From contig DAHXMJ010000019.1 in the NCBI GenBank assembly GCA_027365525.1, positions 1 to 64,000 on the forward strand: 64,000 bases of DNA. Reading direction: 5' to 3'. The translations under genes and the position numbers were made by a program. Source of the DNA: Acidithiobacillus sp. GTDB lineage: Bacteria > Pseudomonadota > Gammaproteobacteria > Acidithiobacillales > Acidithiobacillaceae. Below are positions 11,105 to 21,116 of the stretch, piece by piece. The stretch's first letter is position 1; each line of letters opens with the position of its first letter. The notes under the pieces were generated by a model, which saw only the letters and a program-made list of their open reading frames with translations, was not told the origin of the DNA and did no database searches.

Positions 11105-13573
11105 ATGACGCAGCATCTGGTTATCGTTGAGTCTCCGGCCAAGGCCAAGACCATCCAGAAATATCTCGGCCCCGACTTCACCGTGCTGGCATCGTATGGC
11201 CATGTGCGCGACCTTCTGCCAAAAGGAGGCGCTGTCGATACCGAACACGGATTTGCCATGCGCTACGCGGAAATCGGGCGCAACAGCAAGCATGTCGAGG
11301 CCATTGCCTCAGCCCTGAAGAAAGCGGACGACCTCTGGCTGGCTACCGACCCGGACCGCGAGGGGGAAGCCATCTCGTGGCATCTGGTAGAACTGCTGAA
11401 AGACCGGAAACTCCTTGGCCACAAGCCAGTCCACCGGGTAGTCTTCCACGAAATCACCCGCAAGGCCGTGCAGGAGGCGATCAGCCACCCACGCCAGATC
11501 GCCATGGATCTGGTAAATGCCCAGCAGGCCCGGCGGGCTTTGGACTATCTGGTCGGCTTCAACCTGTCTCCCCTTCTGTGGCGCAAGGTACGGACAGGGC
11601 TTTCGGCAGGCCGGGTGCAAAGTGCGGCCCTGCGCCTCATCTGTGCACGGGAGGACGAGATCAGCCATTTCATCCGCCAGGAGTACTGGACAGTAGAGGC
11701 ACGGCTGGAACAGTCGGAGCGTGCCTTCCCGGCCCGGCTCACATCCTGGCAGAACCGTAAACTGGAACAGTTCAGCATTCCTGACGAGGAACAGGCTGGA
11801 GCAGTGCGAACCGGAATTCTTGAAGATCTGGAACGGTCTGCCCTCCGGGTCCTTGCGGTCGACAAAAAAAGCCGGCAGCGGCAGCCCGCAGCCCCTTTCA
11901 CCACCTCCACACTGCAGCAGGAAGCCTCCCGTAAACTGGGGTTTAATGCCAGCAGGACCATGAGCGTGGCGCAGAAACTGTACGAGGGTGTAAATCTCGG
12001 CAGCGAAACAGTGGGCCTGATCACCTACATGCGTACGGACGCCGTCAATCTGGCGGAAGAAGCCCTTTCCTCGATACGCAGTTACATCACCAGCCATTTC
12101 GGCACCGAATTTGTGCCGGAGCAGCCCAGGCGTTACAAGACCAAGAGCAAAAACGCCCAGGAAGCCCACGAAGCCATCCGGCCAACCGATATCTCCCGGA
12201 CGCCGGAAAGCCTGAAAAACCTCCTGGAACGTGATCTCTGGAGGCTCTATGACCTTATCTGGAAACGGAGTCTAGCCTGCCAGATGGCACCGGCCCAGAT
12301 GGATCTGGTTGCCGTGGATCTGGGAAATGGCAGCCACTGGACCCTGCGGGCGAATGGCTCAACCGTAGCCTTTCCGGGCTTCATGGTGGTCTATCAGGAA
12401 AGCCGGGACGACCATGAAGAAGAGGAAGACCAGCGTACCCTGCCCCCCCTGGAGGAAGGAGACCAGCCGGCACTTCTGGAACTCCTGACAGAGCAGCATT
12501 TCACCGAGCCTCCGCCGCGCTATAGCGACGCCACCCTTGTCAAAACCCTCGAGGCGTACGGGATCGGGCGTCCGTCCACCTACGCCAGCATCATCCAGAC
12601 CCTGCAGAACCGCGATTATGTGGCTGCCGAACAGCGCCGCTTTCACCCAACGGATCTGGGGAGCGTTGTCAACCATTTCCTGGTCCAGCACTTCGACCGC
12701 TATGTTGATTATGGGTTCACCGCCCAGATGGAAGACGAGCTGGATGCGGTTTCACGCGGTGAAAAGCTATGGCAGCCAGTGCTGCAGGAATTCTGGCAGC
12801 CCTTCCACGACCGCCTTGAGGAAAAGGCCAGTGTCAGCAGGAGCGAGGCCACCAGCGAAGCCCTGGACGAAACCTGTCCGCAGTGCGGAAAACCGCTTCT
12901 GCTGAGGCTTGGCCGGTACGGACGCTTCATTTCCTGCAGCAGCTATCCGGACTGCACCTATGCCAGGCCGCTGGAAGGTCCCCGCGAGGCACCGGAACCC
13001 GTTGGCAGGGACTGCCCCGAATGCGGAAAACCCTTGGTGTACCGTAACGGACGCTATGGGCGTTTTATCTCCTGCACCGGCTATCCCCAGTGCAAGTACC
13101 TGGAAAACCTGCAGCCCCCCAAGTCTACCGGCGTTGCCTGTCCCGCATGCGGGACAGGTGAGCTGGTGGAGAAGCGCAGCCGTTTCGGAAAAACATTTTT
13201 CTCCTGCAACACCTACCCAAAATGCTCCTATGCGGTCTGGGGAGAGCCGGTACAGCGGCCCTGCCCCAGATGCAGTTGGCCTGTACTTTACAAAAAAACC
13301 ACAAAACGCCGGGGCGAGGAGCTGGTCTGCCCCGAAGCCGGCTGCGCCTTCCATTTCCCGGAAACGGCCTCGCAGGAAGAAATTGCCGCCCTGGTTGCCA
13401 CCCATGTGCCTCCTGTCCCAAGGAACCGCAGTGCGGCGGCCTCCTTCCCTGAAAAGCCGGCCAGGAACCCTTCCCGCCGTACGGGCGCCGCTGCGCGCTC
13501 CAAGGTTCCGGCCTCCGGCACGGGAAGCCAGAAAAAGACGGTCCGCAAAAAATCCCCTGTCGTCAAGGCATAA
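11105..13573 (+). CDS. topA: DNA topoisomerase I with four C-terminal zinc-ribbon-like modules and a basic tail
   Basis: HLVIVESPAKAKTIQKYLG, TDPDREGEAISWHL, LITYMRTDAVNL; CPQCGKPLLLRLGRYGRFISCSSYPDC-type repeats. Confidence 0.97.
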   Translation: MTQHLVIVESPAKAKTIQKYLGPDFTVLASYGHVRDLLPKGGAVDTEHGFAMRYAEIGRNSKHVEAIASALKKADDLWLATDPDREGEAISWHLVELLKDRKLLGHKPVHRVVFHEITRKAVQEAISHPRQIAMDLVNAQQARRALDYLVGFNLSPLLWRKVRTGLSAGRVQSAALRLICAREDEISHFIRQEYWTVEARLEQSERAFPARLTSWQNRKLEQFSIPDEEQAGAVRTGILEDLERSALRVLAVDKKSRQRQPAAPFTTSTLQQEASRKLGFNASRTMSVAQKLYEGVNLGSETVGLITYMRTDAVNLAEEALSSIRSYITSHFGTEFVPEQPRRYKTKSKNAQEAHEAIRPTDISRTPESLKNLLERDLWRLYDLIWKRSLACQMAPAQMDLVAVDLGNGSHWTLRANGSTVAFPGFMVVYQESRDDHEEEEDQRTLPPLEEGDQPALLELLTEQHFTEPPPRYSDATLVKTLEAYGIGRPSTYASIIQTLQNRDYVAAEQRRFHPTDLGSVVNHFLVQHFDRYVDYGFTAQMEDELDAVSRGEKLWQPVLQEFWQPFHDRLEEKASVSRSEATSEALDETCPQCGKPLLLRLGRYGRFISCSSYPDCTYARPLEGPREAPEPVGRDCPECGKPLVYRNGRYGRFISCTGYPQCKYLENLQPPKSTGVACPACGTGELVEKRSRFGKTFFSCNTYPKCSYAVWGEPVQRPCPRCSWPVLYKKTTKRRGEELVCPEAGCAFHFPETASQEEIAALVATHVPPVPRNRSAAASFPEKPARNPSRRTGAAARSKVPASGTGSQKKTVRKKSPVVKA

Positions 13574-13576
13574 CCC

Positions 13577-13927
13577 ATGACCTACGTTGTCACCGAAAAC
13601 TGCATCCAGTGCAAATACACGGACTGCGCGGAAGTCTGTCCTGTAGAATGTTTCCATGAAGGTCCCAATTTTCTCGCCATTGACCCTGTGGAATGCATCG
13701 ACTGTGCCGCATGTATTCCGGAGTGCCCTGCCGATGCCATCTTCGCCGGGGATGAAGTTCCTGCAGACCAGCAGCACTTCACGGCAATCAATGCAGACCT
13801 CTCGCGGATCTGGCCCGTGATCATCCGCAGGAAACCTCCACTTCCGGAAGCGGAGCGCTGGAACGGAAAAACCGGAAAACTGCCGCTGCTCCGGCGCGAA
13901 CAGGACCTGGGTTCACGTGAAACATGA
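13577..13927 (+). CDS. fdxA: 7Fe-8S type ferredoxin
   Basis: [55 protein letters not shown]. Confidence 0.93.
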   Translation: MTYVVTENCIQCKYTDCAEVCPVECFHEGPNFLAIDPVECIDCAACIPECPADAIFAGDEVPADQQHFTAINADLSRIWPVIIRRKPPLPEAERWNGKTGKLPLLRREQDLGSRET

Positions 13928-14655
13928 CTGAAGACCACGCTGGAAAGCCGTCCCACCTGCGTCTCAGTGGTGGGGTATTCACGCTCAGCGTACTTCGCCT
14001 GGAAAGCCTGGACCCGGCACAGCTTGAGTCCCAGCTGAAAACGCCCGAAAATGCCCTGCGCTTTTTGCGCAATGCCCCCATTGTGCTCGACCTTCTCCAG
14101 CTCCCTGACCAGCCGCTCCCCCTGCGCCCATGGATGGACATCCTTCGGGCCGCGGGCTGCTTCCCGGTAGGAGTTCGCAACGCCTCGGTAGCGCAGGAAG
14201 AAGCGGCAGCCGCCATGGGACTGCCCCATCTGCGTGGCCGAGAACTTGAGCCTGCCCGGCAGGAAACACCCGGAGGAGCCCCCGCCAGCATGGCCCCCAA
14301 CGAAGTGCAGGAAGGCGGGTCCACGGGACCAGGACAGATTCTTCGGCACCCCATGCGCAGCGGGCAGCGCCACTACGCCCGCAACAAGGACCTGGTGTGC
14401 CTTGCGGCTGTAAATGCAGGGGCAGAAGTTCTGGCCGATGGCCATCTCCATGTCTATGCCCCGCTCCGGGGCAGGGCGCTGGCGGGTGTCATGGGGGAGG
14501 AACGGAGCAGAATTTTTTGCGCCAGCCTCGAAGCAGAGCTGGTTGCCATCGCGGGCATCTACGCCATGCCGGATCCTGACCATCCCCTTTGGGGGAAACC
14601 TGCAGAGATTGCCCTGCAGGGGGAACAGCTGCGTATAATGCCACTGGGGACATAG
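13924..14655 (+). CDS. minC: Septum site-determining protein MinC
   Basis: C-terminal MinC beta-helix ([48 protein letters not shown]); followed by minD and minE. Confidence 0.93.
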   Translation: MTEDHAGKPSHLRLSGGVFTLSVLRLESLDPAQLESQLKTPENALRFLRNAPIVLDLLQLPDQPLPLRPWMDILRAAGCFPVGVRNASVAQEEAAAAMGLPHLRGRELEPARQETPGGAPASMAPNEVQEGGSTGPGQILRHPMRSGQRHYARNKDLVCLAAVNAGAEVLADGHLHVYAPLRGRALAGVMGEERSRIFCASLEAELVAIAGIYAMPDPDHPLWGKPAEIALQGEQLRIMPLGT

Positions 14656-14672
14656 TAAGGAGAGGACTGCCC

Positions 14673-15482
14673 GTGGCCAAGATTGTCGTCGTGACTTCAG
14701 GAAAGGGAGGCGTAGGGAAAACCACTACCAGTGCCGCATTTGCCAGCGGACTGGCCATGAGGGGTTACCGTACGGCGGTCATCGATTTTGATGTGGGGCT
14801 GCGCAACCTTGATCTGGTGATGGGCTGCGAGAGGCGGGTGGTCTACGACTTCATCAATGTCATTCAGGGGGAGGCCAGGCTGCAGCAGGCTCTTATCCGT
14901 GACCGGATGCTGGACAAGCTCTTTATCCTGCCAACTTCCCAGACGCGGGACAAGGAAGCACTGACGGCCGAGGGAGTTGCCCGGGTCATGGACGAACTGC
15001 ACGGAGAGTTCGACTATGTCATCTGCGATTCTCCGGCCGGAATCGAAACCGGAGCCCTCCGCGCGCTGTACCATGCCGATGAGGCCATCGTGGTAACCAA
15101 TCCGGAGGTTTCCTCCGTCCGGGATTCAGACCGCATCCTTGGCATTCTGGCGGCGAGGTCGCGGCGGGCGGAAGAGGGGAAAGAACCGGTCCGGGAACAT
15201 CTTTTGCTTACCCGCTATGCGCCCCGCAGGGTACAGGGCGGAGAAATGCTTTCCCTGGACGACGTCAAGGAACTGCTCCGCATACCCCTCCTCGGAGTAA
15301 TTCCGGAATCGGAAACCATTCTCCAGGCCTCCAACCAGGGAATACCGGCCATCCACATGAAAGGCAGCGAAGTTGCCACCGCGTATGAAGACGTGGTTGC
15401 CAGGTTTCTCGGCGAGGAGAAACCCCTCCGATTTGTCCAGCCCGAGAAACCCGGTTTTCTGAAACGTCTGTTCGGAGGCTGA
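14673..15482 (+). CDS. minD: Septum site-determining ATPase MinD (GTG start)
   Basis: AKIVVVTSGKGGVGKTTTSAAFASGLAMRGYRTAVIDFDVGLRNLDLVMGCERRVVYDFINV; AGG SD upstream of GTG. Confidence 0.97.
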   Translation: MAKIVVVTSGKGGVGKTTTSAAFASGLAMRGYRTAVIDFDVGLRNLDLVMGCERRVVYDFINVIQGEARLQQALIRDRMLDKLFILPTSQTRDKEALTAEGVARVMDELHGEFDYVICDSPAGIETGALRALYHADEAIVVTNPEVSSVRDSDRILGILAARSRRAEEGKEPVREHLLLTRYAPRRVQGGEMLSLDDVKELLRIPLLGVIPESETILQASNQGIPAIHMKGSEVATAYEDVVARFLGEEKPLRFVQPEKPGFLKRLFGG

Positions 15483-15485
15483 TAC

Positions 15486-15737
15486 ATGTCCTTCCTCGAC
15501 TATTTTCTGGGTACCCGCAGGAAATCAGCCAGCGTCGCAAAGGACCGTCTGAAACTGATCCTGGCCCACGAACGGAGTGATGGAACTCCGGATTTTCTTC
15601 CGGCTCTCCAGGAAGAGCTGCTGGCGGTTATTGGCAAATACATCCCTGTCGATAAAGACCAGATCAGCGTAAACATGGAAAGGCGGGGAGACTATGAGGT
15701 GCTGGAGCTAAACGTGCTCTTCCCCGACCAGCACTGA
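15486..15737 (+). CDS. minE: Cell division topological specificity factor MinE
   Basis: SFLDYFLGTRRKSASVAKDRLKLILAHERSDGTPDFLPALQEELLAVIGKYIPVDKDQISVNMER. Confidence 0.96.
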   Translation: MSFLDYFLGTRRKSASVAKDRLKLILAHERSDGTPDFLPALQEELLAVIGKYIPVDKDQISVNMERRGDYEVLELNVLFPDQH

Positions 15738-15743
15738 ATCCTG

Positions 15744-15831
15744 GGGAAAATTTTCCCGGCCACCCGGAAGGCGGGTGGTATCTAGCGGAGTGGCGGGAAA
15801 TCCAGCAGCTTCCGGATTTCCCGCCACTCCG
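15744..15831. repeat. Cluster of three inverted repeats between convergent minE and the YgjP-like gene
   Basis: GGGAAAATTTTCCC (15744-15757); CCACCCG-GAAGG-CGGGTGG (15760-15778); 18-bp perfect IR CGGAGTGGCGGGAAATCC (15786-15803)/GGATTTCCCGCCACTCCG (15814-15831). Confidence 0.85.
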
Positions 15832-16510
15832 GGAGGAAATGGTCCATATATGCGCGGAAGCGGCTATTGTGTCCGCTCTCCCGAAAGTGTACCAGTTCAT
15901 GTACCAGGACATACTCCAGACACCTGTGCGGGTACCGCGCCAGAGCCAGATTCAACCACACCCGGCGCCGGACGGGATGGCAGCTGCCCCATCGGGTCTG
16001 CATTTTGCGGATCCCCATAAAACTGGGAGACGACCCGGTACGCCCGACCCAGACGGGAAGGATCCGGTCAACCTCCCACCGGATCTGCTGCCGGTAAAAA
16101 TGCTCCAGGAGACGGTTCCGTTCCCCAATATCCCGGCTATTCCGCAAAAAAAGCACAAGCTCACGGCCATCGGCCTGGAGCACGTGCCCGGAACGTTTCT
16201 TTCCGCACCCTTCCACCCGCACGGAAACAGGCTGCCCCCACACCGGGAGCGGACCACTTTCTGGCACAAGGTCTGGGGGGAATCCCAGTTCGGCGGCCAC
16301 CCTGGACTGCTGGAGGCGGATCCAGGCCAGACGTGATTCCAGTATCTCCCGGATGCTGGATTCCGGCATCTGCCACGGGGCAGACACGCGAACCTCACCA
16401 TCTGGGGGGACCACACGGATGTACACGTGGCGGATGGGCTTCCGCTGGAGGCTGACCTTCATGCCTCCCAGCTCATGAAAAGACACGGAAACGGGGAGCG
16501 GCTGGCGCAA
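15782..16510 (-). CDS. YgjP-like (DUF45/M48-type) metal-dependent hydrolase
   Basis: ARYPHRCLEYVLVHELVHFRESGHNSRFRAYMDHFLPEW (HExxH). Confidence 0.88.
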   Translation of the reverse strand: MRQPLPVSVSFHELGGMKVSLQRKPIRHVYIRVVPPDGEVRVSAPWQMPESSIREILESRLAWIRLQQSRVAAELGFPPDLVPESGPLPVWGQPVSVRVEGCGKKRSGHVLQADGRELVLFLRNSRDIGERNRLLEHFYRQQIRWEVDRILPVWVGRTGSSPSFMGIRKMQTRWGSCHPVRRRVWLNLALARYPHRCLEYVLVHELVHFRESGHNSRFRAYMDHFLPEWREIRKLLDFPPLR

Positions 16511-16531
16511 CGGTTTCCTGCGCCCTCTTCG

Positions 16532-16939
16532 CTACCGGCCGGAACCGCTGACGAGCTCCGCTCTCAGCTTCCGTCCCATTTCTTCCCTTTCTTCAGGGCG
16601 ACTCTCCCTGGACAGGGCAAAATTGAGATCGCTGACGCTGTTCATCGGAACCAGGTGTACATGCGTATGCGGAACCTCCAGTCCAGCCACCATAATTCCC
16701 ACGCGCCTGCAGCCTGTTACCCGCTCGATGGCAGGTACCACCCTGCGGGCGAAGGGAAGAAGTCCGGCAAGCGTCGCGTCATCCAGCGTGAAAATATAGT
16801 CATGCTCTTTCTTCGGGATGACAAGCGTGTGGCCGGAACGGATGGGCCGGATATCAAGGAAGGCGAGATAGTGCTCGTCTTCCAGAATCTTTTCGGCCGG
16901 AATTTCTCCGTGCACAATCCTGCTGAACAGTGTCGTCAT
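16532..16939 (-). CDS. HIT family protein (HinT-like)
   Basis: [46 protein letters not shown] ... HTHVHLVPM. Confidence 0.93.
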   Translation of the reverse strand: MTTLFSRIVHGEIPAEKILEDEHYLAFLDIRPIRSGHTLVIPKKEHDYIFTLDDATLAGLLPFARRVVPAIERVTGCRRVGIMVAGLEVPHTHVHLVPMNSVSDLNFALSRESRPEEREEMGRKLRAELVSGSGR

Positions 16940-18231
16940 GGCAGCTCCCCTATCTGCTGGAAAGCACGCCGGGTCGCACCCAGCGTGGCTTCCAGAATGG
17001 TACCGTCATGAGCGGACGAGAGGAATCCGGCCTCATATGCACTGGGCGCCAGATAGACCCCTTCTGCAAGAAGGGCATGGAAAAACCGCGCGTAGCGCTG
17101 CGTATCCGAAGCCAGAACATCATCAAAAGACCGAACGGACCGGCTGCCAAAAAAAAGGCCAAACATCCCCGGTACCCGGTTGATCTGCAGGGGTACGCCA
17201 AATTCGGATGCCTGCCGGGCGAGCCCCTGGCAGAGCGATTCGGTCTGGATCCCCAGCCGGTGGTGGAATCCCGGTTCCCGGATGAGACGCAGCGTGGCCA
17301 GACCTGCCGCCATGGCCAAGGGGTTTCCGGAGAGGGTCCCCGCCTGGTAGACAGGACCGGCAGGCGCCAGAAATTCCATGATTTCCCTTGCCCCGCCTAC
17401 CGCCCCCACCGGAAGACCACCACCAATGATCTTCCCCAGCGTCGTCAGATCCGGAGAAATGCCATAAAGTTCCTGGGCGCCTCCCGGAGCCACCCGGAAG
17501 CCGGTCATCACCTCGTCAAAGACCAGGAGGCTGCCATAACGGTCACAGACGTCCCGCAGGGTTTCCAGAAAACCGGGTTCCGGCGGAACACAGCCCATGT
17601 TGCCTGCTATGGGCTCCACAATGATGGCCGCAACATCAAAACCCATCTGGGACATGATCTCCTCAACGGCACCAGGGCTGTTATACGGCAGCACAAGGGT
17701 CTCACGGCTGAGCTCCGCCGGAATTCCAGCACTGGAAGGCTGGCCCAGGGTGAGCGCACCAGAACCGGCCTTGACCAGGAGACTGTCACTGTGACCGTGA
17801 TAGTTCCCCTCAAACTTGATGATCCGGTCCCTGCGGGTATACCCGCGCGCAAGGCGGATTGCGGTCATCACTGCCTCTGTCCCGCTGCAGGTCATGCGTA
17901 CCATCTCGAGATTTGGCATCAGCGAAACGACCATTTCAGCCATTTCCAGCTCAATTTCTGTTGGTGCCCCGAAACCTAGCCCATTCTCCATCTGCTCGCG
18001 GACAGCAGTGAGGATCTGTGGATGCGCGTGACCAAGGATCATGGGACCCCAGGAGCCGACATAATCGATGTAGCGCCGTCCTTCGACATCCCAGAGATAC
18101 GGTCCCTGGGCACGCTGGACAAAAACCGGCGTGCCGCCAACCCCCCGAAAAGCACGGACCGGGGAATTGACACCGCCAGGGATGATTTTCTGCGAAGCGG
18201 CAAAAAGGTTTGCAGAATTCTGCTTTTTCAT
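16936..18231 (-). CDS. hemL: Glutamate-1-semialdehyde 2,1-aminomutase
   Basis: [75 protein letters not shown]. Confidence 0.97.
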   Translation of the reverse strand: MKKQNSANLFAASQKIIPGGVNSPVRAFRGVGGTPVFVQRAQGPYLWDVEGRRYIDYVGSWGPMILGHAHPQILTAVREQMENGLGFGAPTEIELEMAEMVVSLMPNLEMVRMTCSGTEAVMTAIRLARGYTRRDRIIKFEGNYHGHSDSLLVKAGSGALTLGQPSSAGIPAELSRETLVLPYNSPGAVEEIMSQMGFDVAAIIVEPIAGNMGCVPPEPGFLETLRDVCDRYGSLLVFDEVMTGFRVAPGGAQELYGISPDLTTLGKIIGGGLPVGAVGGAREIMEFLAPAGPVYQAGTLSGNPLAMAAGLATLRLIREPGFHHRLGIQTESLCQGLARQASEFGVPLQINRVPGMFGLFFGSRSVRSFDDVLASDTQRYARFFHALLAEGVYLAPSAYEAGFLSSAHDGTILEATLGATRRAFQQIGELP

Positions 18232-18893
18232 GGATTCTCCAGTACATCCGGATCCGCTGGATCCAGAAAACAGCTGTGCAGCCGAAGGTAGGCCGAAGCA
18301 ACATCCCCGGAACCAAAAAGGGCGGAGATGACTGCCACGGCATCGGCACCTGCGGCAACCACTTCTCGCGCATTATCCTGCTGTATGCCACCAATGGCTA
18401 CTACCGGGACATCCAGGCGAGAATGTGCCTCCTGCAAAATTTCCAGGGAAGCGCGAACGGCCGAAGGTTTCGTCCGGGAGGGAAAAACAGAACCGAAGGC
18501 GACATAGTCTGCCCCGGCCATGGAAGCTTCAAGCGCACGGGAAAGGTCTGCGTAACAGGAAACCCCCAGCAGGAACTGCGGTCCGAGTTCACGGCGCATT
18601 GCTGCCACACCTGGATCTCCGGCACCCACATGTACGGCACGGGCCCCTACCTGCAGCGCAAGGCGGGGATCATCGTTGATGACAAGAAGAGCTCCATAGG
18701 AGCGGCACAGGTCCATCAGGGCGCGTGCCTCTTCCACTTTCCTCCGGTAGTCACTGCCCTTGTCGCGGTACTGGAGAATCCTGAGGCCGGCCCGGAAAGC
18801 CTCTTCCGATTTTTCCAGAAGACACCGCCCTGGCATCACGTGGGCATCGGTAATGCCATAGACTCCCCGAACCAGTTCCCGCGCATCCATCAT
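18228..18893 (-). CDS. thiE: Thiamine-phosphate synthase
   Basis: [93 protein letters not shown]. Confidence 0.93.
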   Translation of the reverse strand: MMDARELVRGVYGITDAHVMPGRCLLEKSEEAFRAGLRILQYRDKGSDYRRKVEEARALMDLCRSYGALLVINDDPRLALQVGARAVHVGAGDPGVAAMRRELGPQFLLGVSCYADLSRALEASMAGADYVAFGSVFPSRTKPSAVRASLEILQEAHSRLDVPVVAIGGIQQDNAREVVAAGADAVAVISALFGSGDVASAYLRLHSCFLDPADPDVLENP

Positions 18894-19699
18894 GCGTCTC
18901 CAGACAAGAACGCACACCTGTCCAGAAAAAACTGCCCCCGCCCAAGGGAGCGGGCGTGGGCTACGGCACGGGCCGTAAAATCCAGGGCACCATTTACAGC
19001 CTCGGGGACCATCCTGCCCTGCGCAAGTCCGGCAGCAATTGCCGTAGACAGGGTACACCCTGATCCATGGAAAACCCCGGGAAGCCGTTTCTGGACAAAA
19101 CGCTCCTCGAGAACGCCATGCCGGTAAAGCCGGTTGTCGAGATCCACGCCCTCCCCATGACCGCCACTGACCAGAACCCATTCCGCTCCATATCCGGCCA
19201 GCATCGCAGCTGCCTGGTCCACATCACCGGCACCGGAAAGGGAAAGGATCTCGGGAGCGTTCGGTGTCAGCACCTGTACCCTTGGCAGGAGTTCAAGGAG
19301 AAGAGTTTCCACCAGATCCGGGCCAGAGAGGAGCTGGCCGCCACCCGAGCGCAGGATCGGATCGAGAACCACCGGAATACCCGGATGGCACTCGAGGAAC
19401 CGGGCAAGCATCCTTCCCATTGCAGCCGATCCCAGCATTCCCACCTTGACCGCAGCAACAGGAAAATCCGCCATGAGGACATCCATCTGGGCCCGGGTGT
19501 ACGAAGGATCGAGGACCTGCACGGAATGCACTTGTGCGGAATCCTGAACGGTCAGCGATGTAACTGCCGTGCAGACATGGGTACCAAGGGCTGCACCCGT
19601 GAGCAGGTCGGCCTGCAGGCCGGCTCCGGCACCGGGATCAAAGCCGGCAACCGATAGGATCACCGGAAACACGGGTTTTTCCGAAACATCAGGAGCCAT
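18890..19699 (-). CDS. thiD: Hydroxymethylpyrimidine/phosphomethylpyrimidine kinase
   Basis: ILSVAGFDPGAGAGLQADLLTGAALGTHVCTAVTSLTVQDSAQVHSV; GSGCTLSTAIAAGLAQG. Confidence 0.94.
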   Translation of the reverse strand: MAPDVSEKPVFPVILSVAGFDPGAGAGLQADLLTGAALGTHVCTAVTSLTVQDSAQVHSVQVLDPSYTRAQMDVLMADFPVAAVKVGMLGSAAMGRMLARFLECHPGIPVVLDPILRSGGGQLLSGPDLVETLLLELLPRVQVLTPNAPEILSLSGAGDVDQAAAMLAGYGAEWVLVSGGHGEGVDLDNRLYRHGVLEERFVQKRLPGVFHGSGCTLSTAIAAGLAQGRMVPEAVNGALDFTARAVAHARSLGRGQFFLDRCAFLSGDA

Positions 19700-19844
19700 T
19701 CCGGGTTCATGCACCGCGGTCCCTGGTGCCAGCTCCCCATAAACGCCATACCCCGTTCTGTTCCATACACATCTCCATGCCAGCCATGTCTGGAACCACA
19801 TGGCGAGAACCAGAATGGCAGACCATTTTCCAGACCGGATTACC

Positions 19845-19975
19845 TGTGGATAATTTTGTGGATGAATTCTTCAGAAAAGAAAAAATCCAGAAACAAAAAG
19901 GATCCGGAACCTGTTCAGTATACAGCAACATCATTATATATATTTAAAAACAATATCTTGTAAAAAGTATTCAAA
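19845..19975. other. Candidate DnaA-box / AT-rich locus upstream of the SDR-dnaA block
   Basis: TGTGGATAA (19845-19853, exact DnaA-box complement) and TGTGGATGA (19857-19865, one mismatch), followed by AT-rich tattatatatatttaaaaacaatatcttg near 19930-19965. Confidence 0.45.
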
Positions 19976-20042
19976 GTACAGGTGAAGTTTGGTTGGCTAA
20001 GCCATGGAAAGGCTTCCTGTGGAAAAGTTCCTTGTGCCCTGT

Positions 20043-20840
20043 TCATTCGGCTGAAATCCGTCGTGCCTTGGTGCCCATCCGGGAAGCTATCCGGTCATAA
20101 AGAAAGCGTGGCAGATGTTTTAGAAACCAGCCGGTAGCCGCCATCTGCCATGGGACAACCAGCCATGGCCGCCCAAGGTCAATGGCCCGCCGCATCTGCA
20201 TGGCGGCACGGTCTACCGGCATGAGCCACGGCATGGGATAGGCATTTTCTGCCGTCATGGGGGTGGCGATGTAACCCGGTGCAATACAGGTTACCAGGAT
20301 ATTCCTGGGGCGCAGCTCCAGCCGGAGACTTTCCAGATAGCAGATAACAGCGGCCTTTGAAGCAGAATAGGCGGCAGCCCCGGGAAGCCCGCGAAACCCC
20401 GCGACACTGGCAATTCCCGCGATCCGCCCGCCATCCTGCATGTAGGGGAGAAAGGCACTAAAGCTCAGCTGCATGCCCAGAACATTGGTCGTCAGAATGT
20501 CGGCAAAGACCCTGCGGTCGTCCTTCTCACTGGTGAGGGTACCATGGCTGATGCCGGCACTGGCCACGAGAACCGAAACCGGTCCATGGCGGCCGGCAAA
20601 ACCGCTGGCCAGTCTGTCAAGAACCTCCCCATCACGGACGTCGGCAATGCCGACCTCAGGACAGGCCCCCCGTCCCCGAAGCTTCTCTGCCAGCCCGGCC
20701 AGGGACTCCCGACTTCTGCCAACAAGCAGCACAGGCCGTCCAGGATCCGCATATTCACAGGCGAGGGCATACCCGATCCCGCTGCTGGCACCCGTGATAA
20801 CCACCGGACCCGGCCGGTATCCCGCATCCGGATGGGACAT
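20043..20840 (-). CDS. Short-chain dehydrogenase/reductase
   Basis: VVITGASSGIGYALACEYADPGRPVLLVGRS; YSASKAAVICYLESLRLEL. Confidence 0.92.
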   Translation of the reverse strand: MSHPDAGYRPGPVVITGASSGIGYALACEYADPGRPVLLVGRSRESLAGLAEKLRGRGACPEVGIADVRDGEVLDRLASGFAGRHGPVSVLVASAGISHGTLTSEKDDRRVFADILTTNVLGMQLSFSAFLPYMQDGGRIAGIASVAGFRGLPGAAAYSASKAAVICYLESLRLELRPRNILVTCIAPGYIATPMTAENAYPMPWLMPVDRAAMQMRRAIDLGRPWLVVPWQMAATGWFLKHLPRFLYDRIASRMGTKARRISAE

Positions 20841-21116
20841 GGAGAAATGTACCCCTGGCGCTTTCCTGAATCTGGCCACTATAGCAGATGTATCTGGAAA
20901 CGTCCTCCTGCAAAAGTAGAAAAATAATCCTTTAAAAACATTTGTCTGCTGTTTTATCTCCCGGTGTCCTGACATGAGAGGAACTGGCAGTGGGAGCACC
21001 ATTCGGATATACTTGTCCCTTCAATTTTTCAGCATTAGATGTCCAGTTTCTGCCGGTTTCCGGCACCTCCGGAAATCTTCGTGTCCTGGGCATACCATAA
21101 CCGCGGCGGAATTTGC

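Noticed and set aside
18890-19850. TPP riboswitch upstream of thiD/thiE
   Set aside because: No CTGAGA ... ACCTGAT/GGATAATGCCAG-type thi-box seen upstream of the thiD start.
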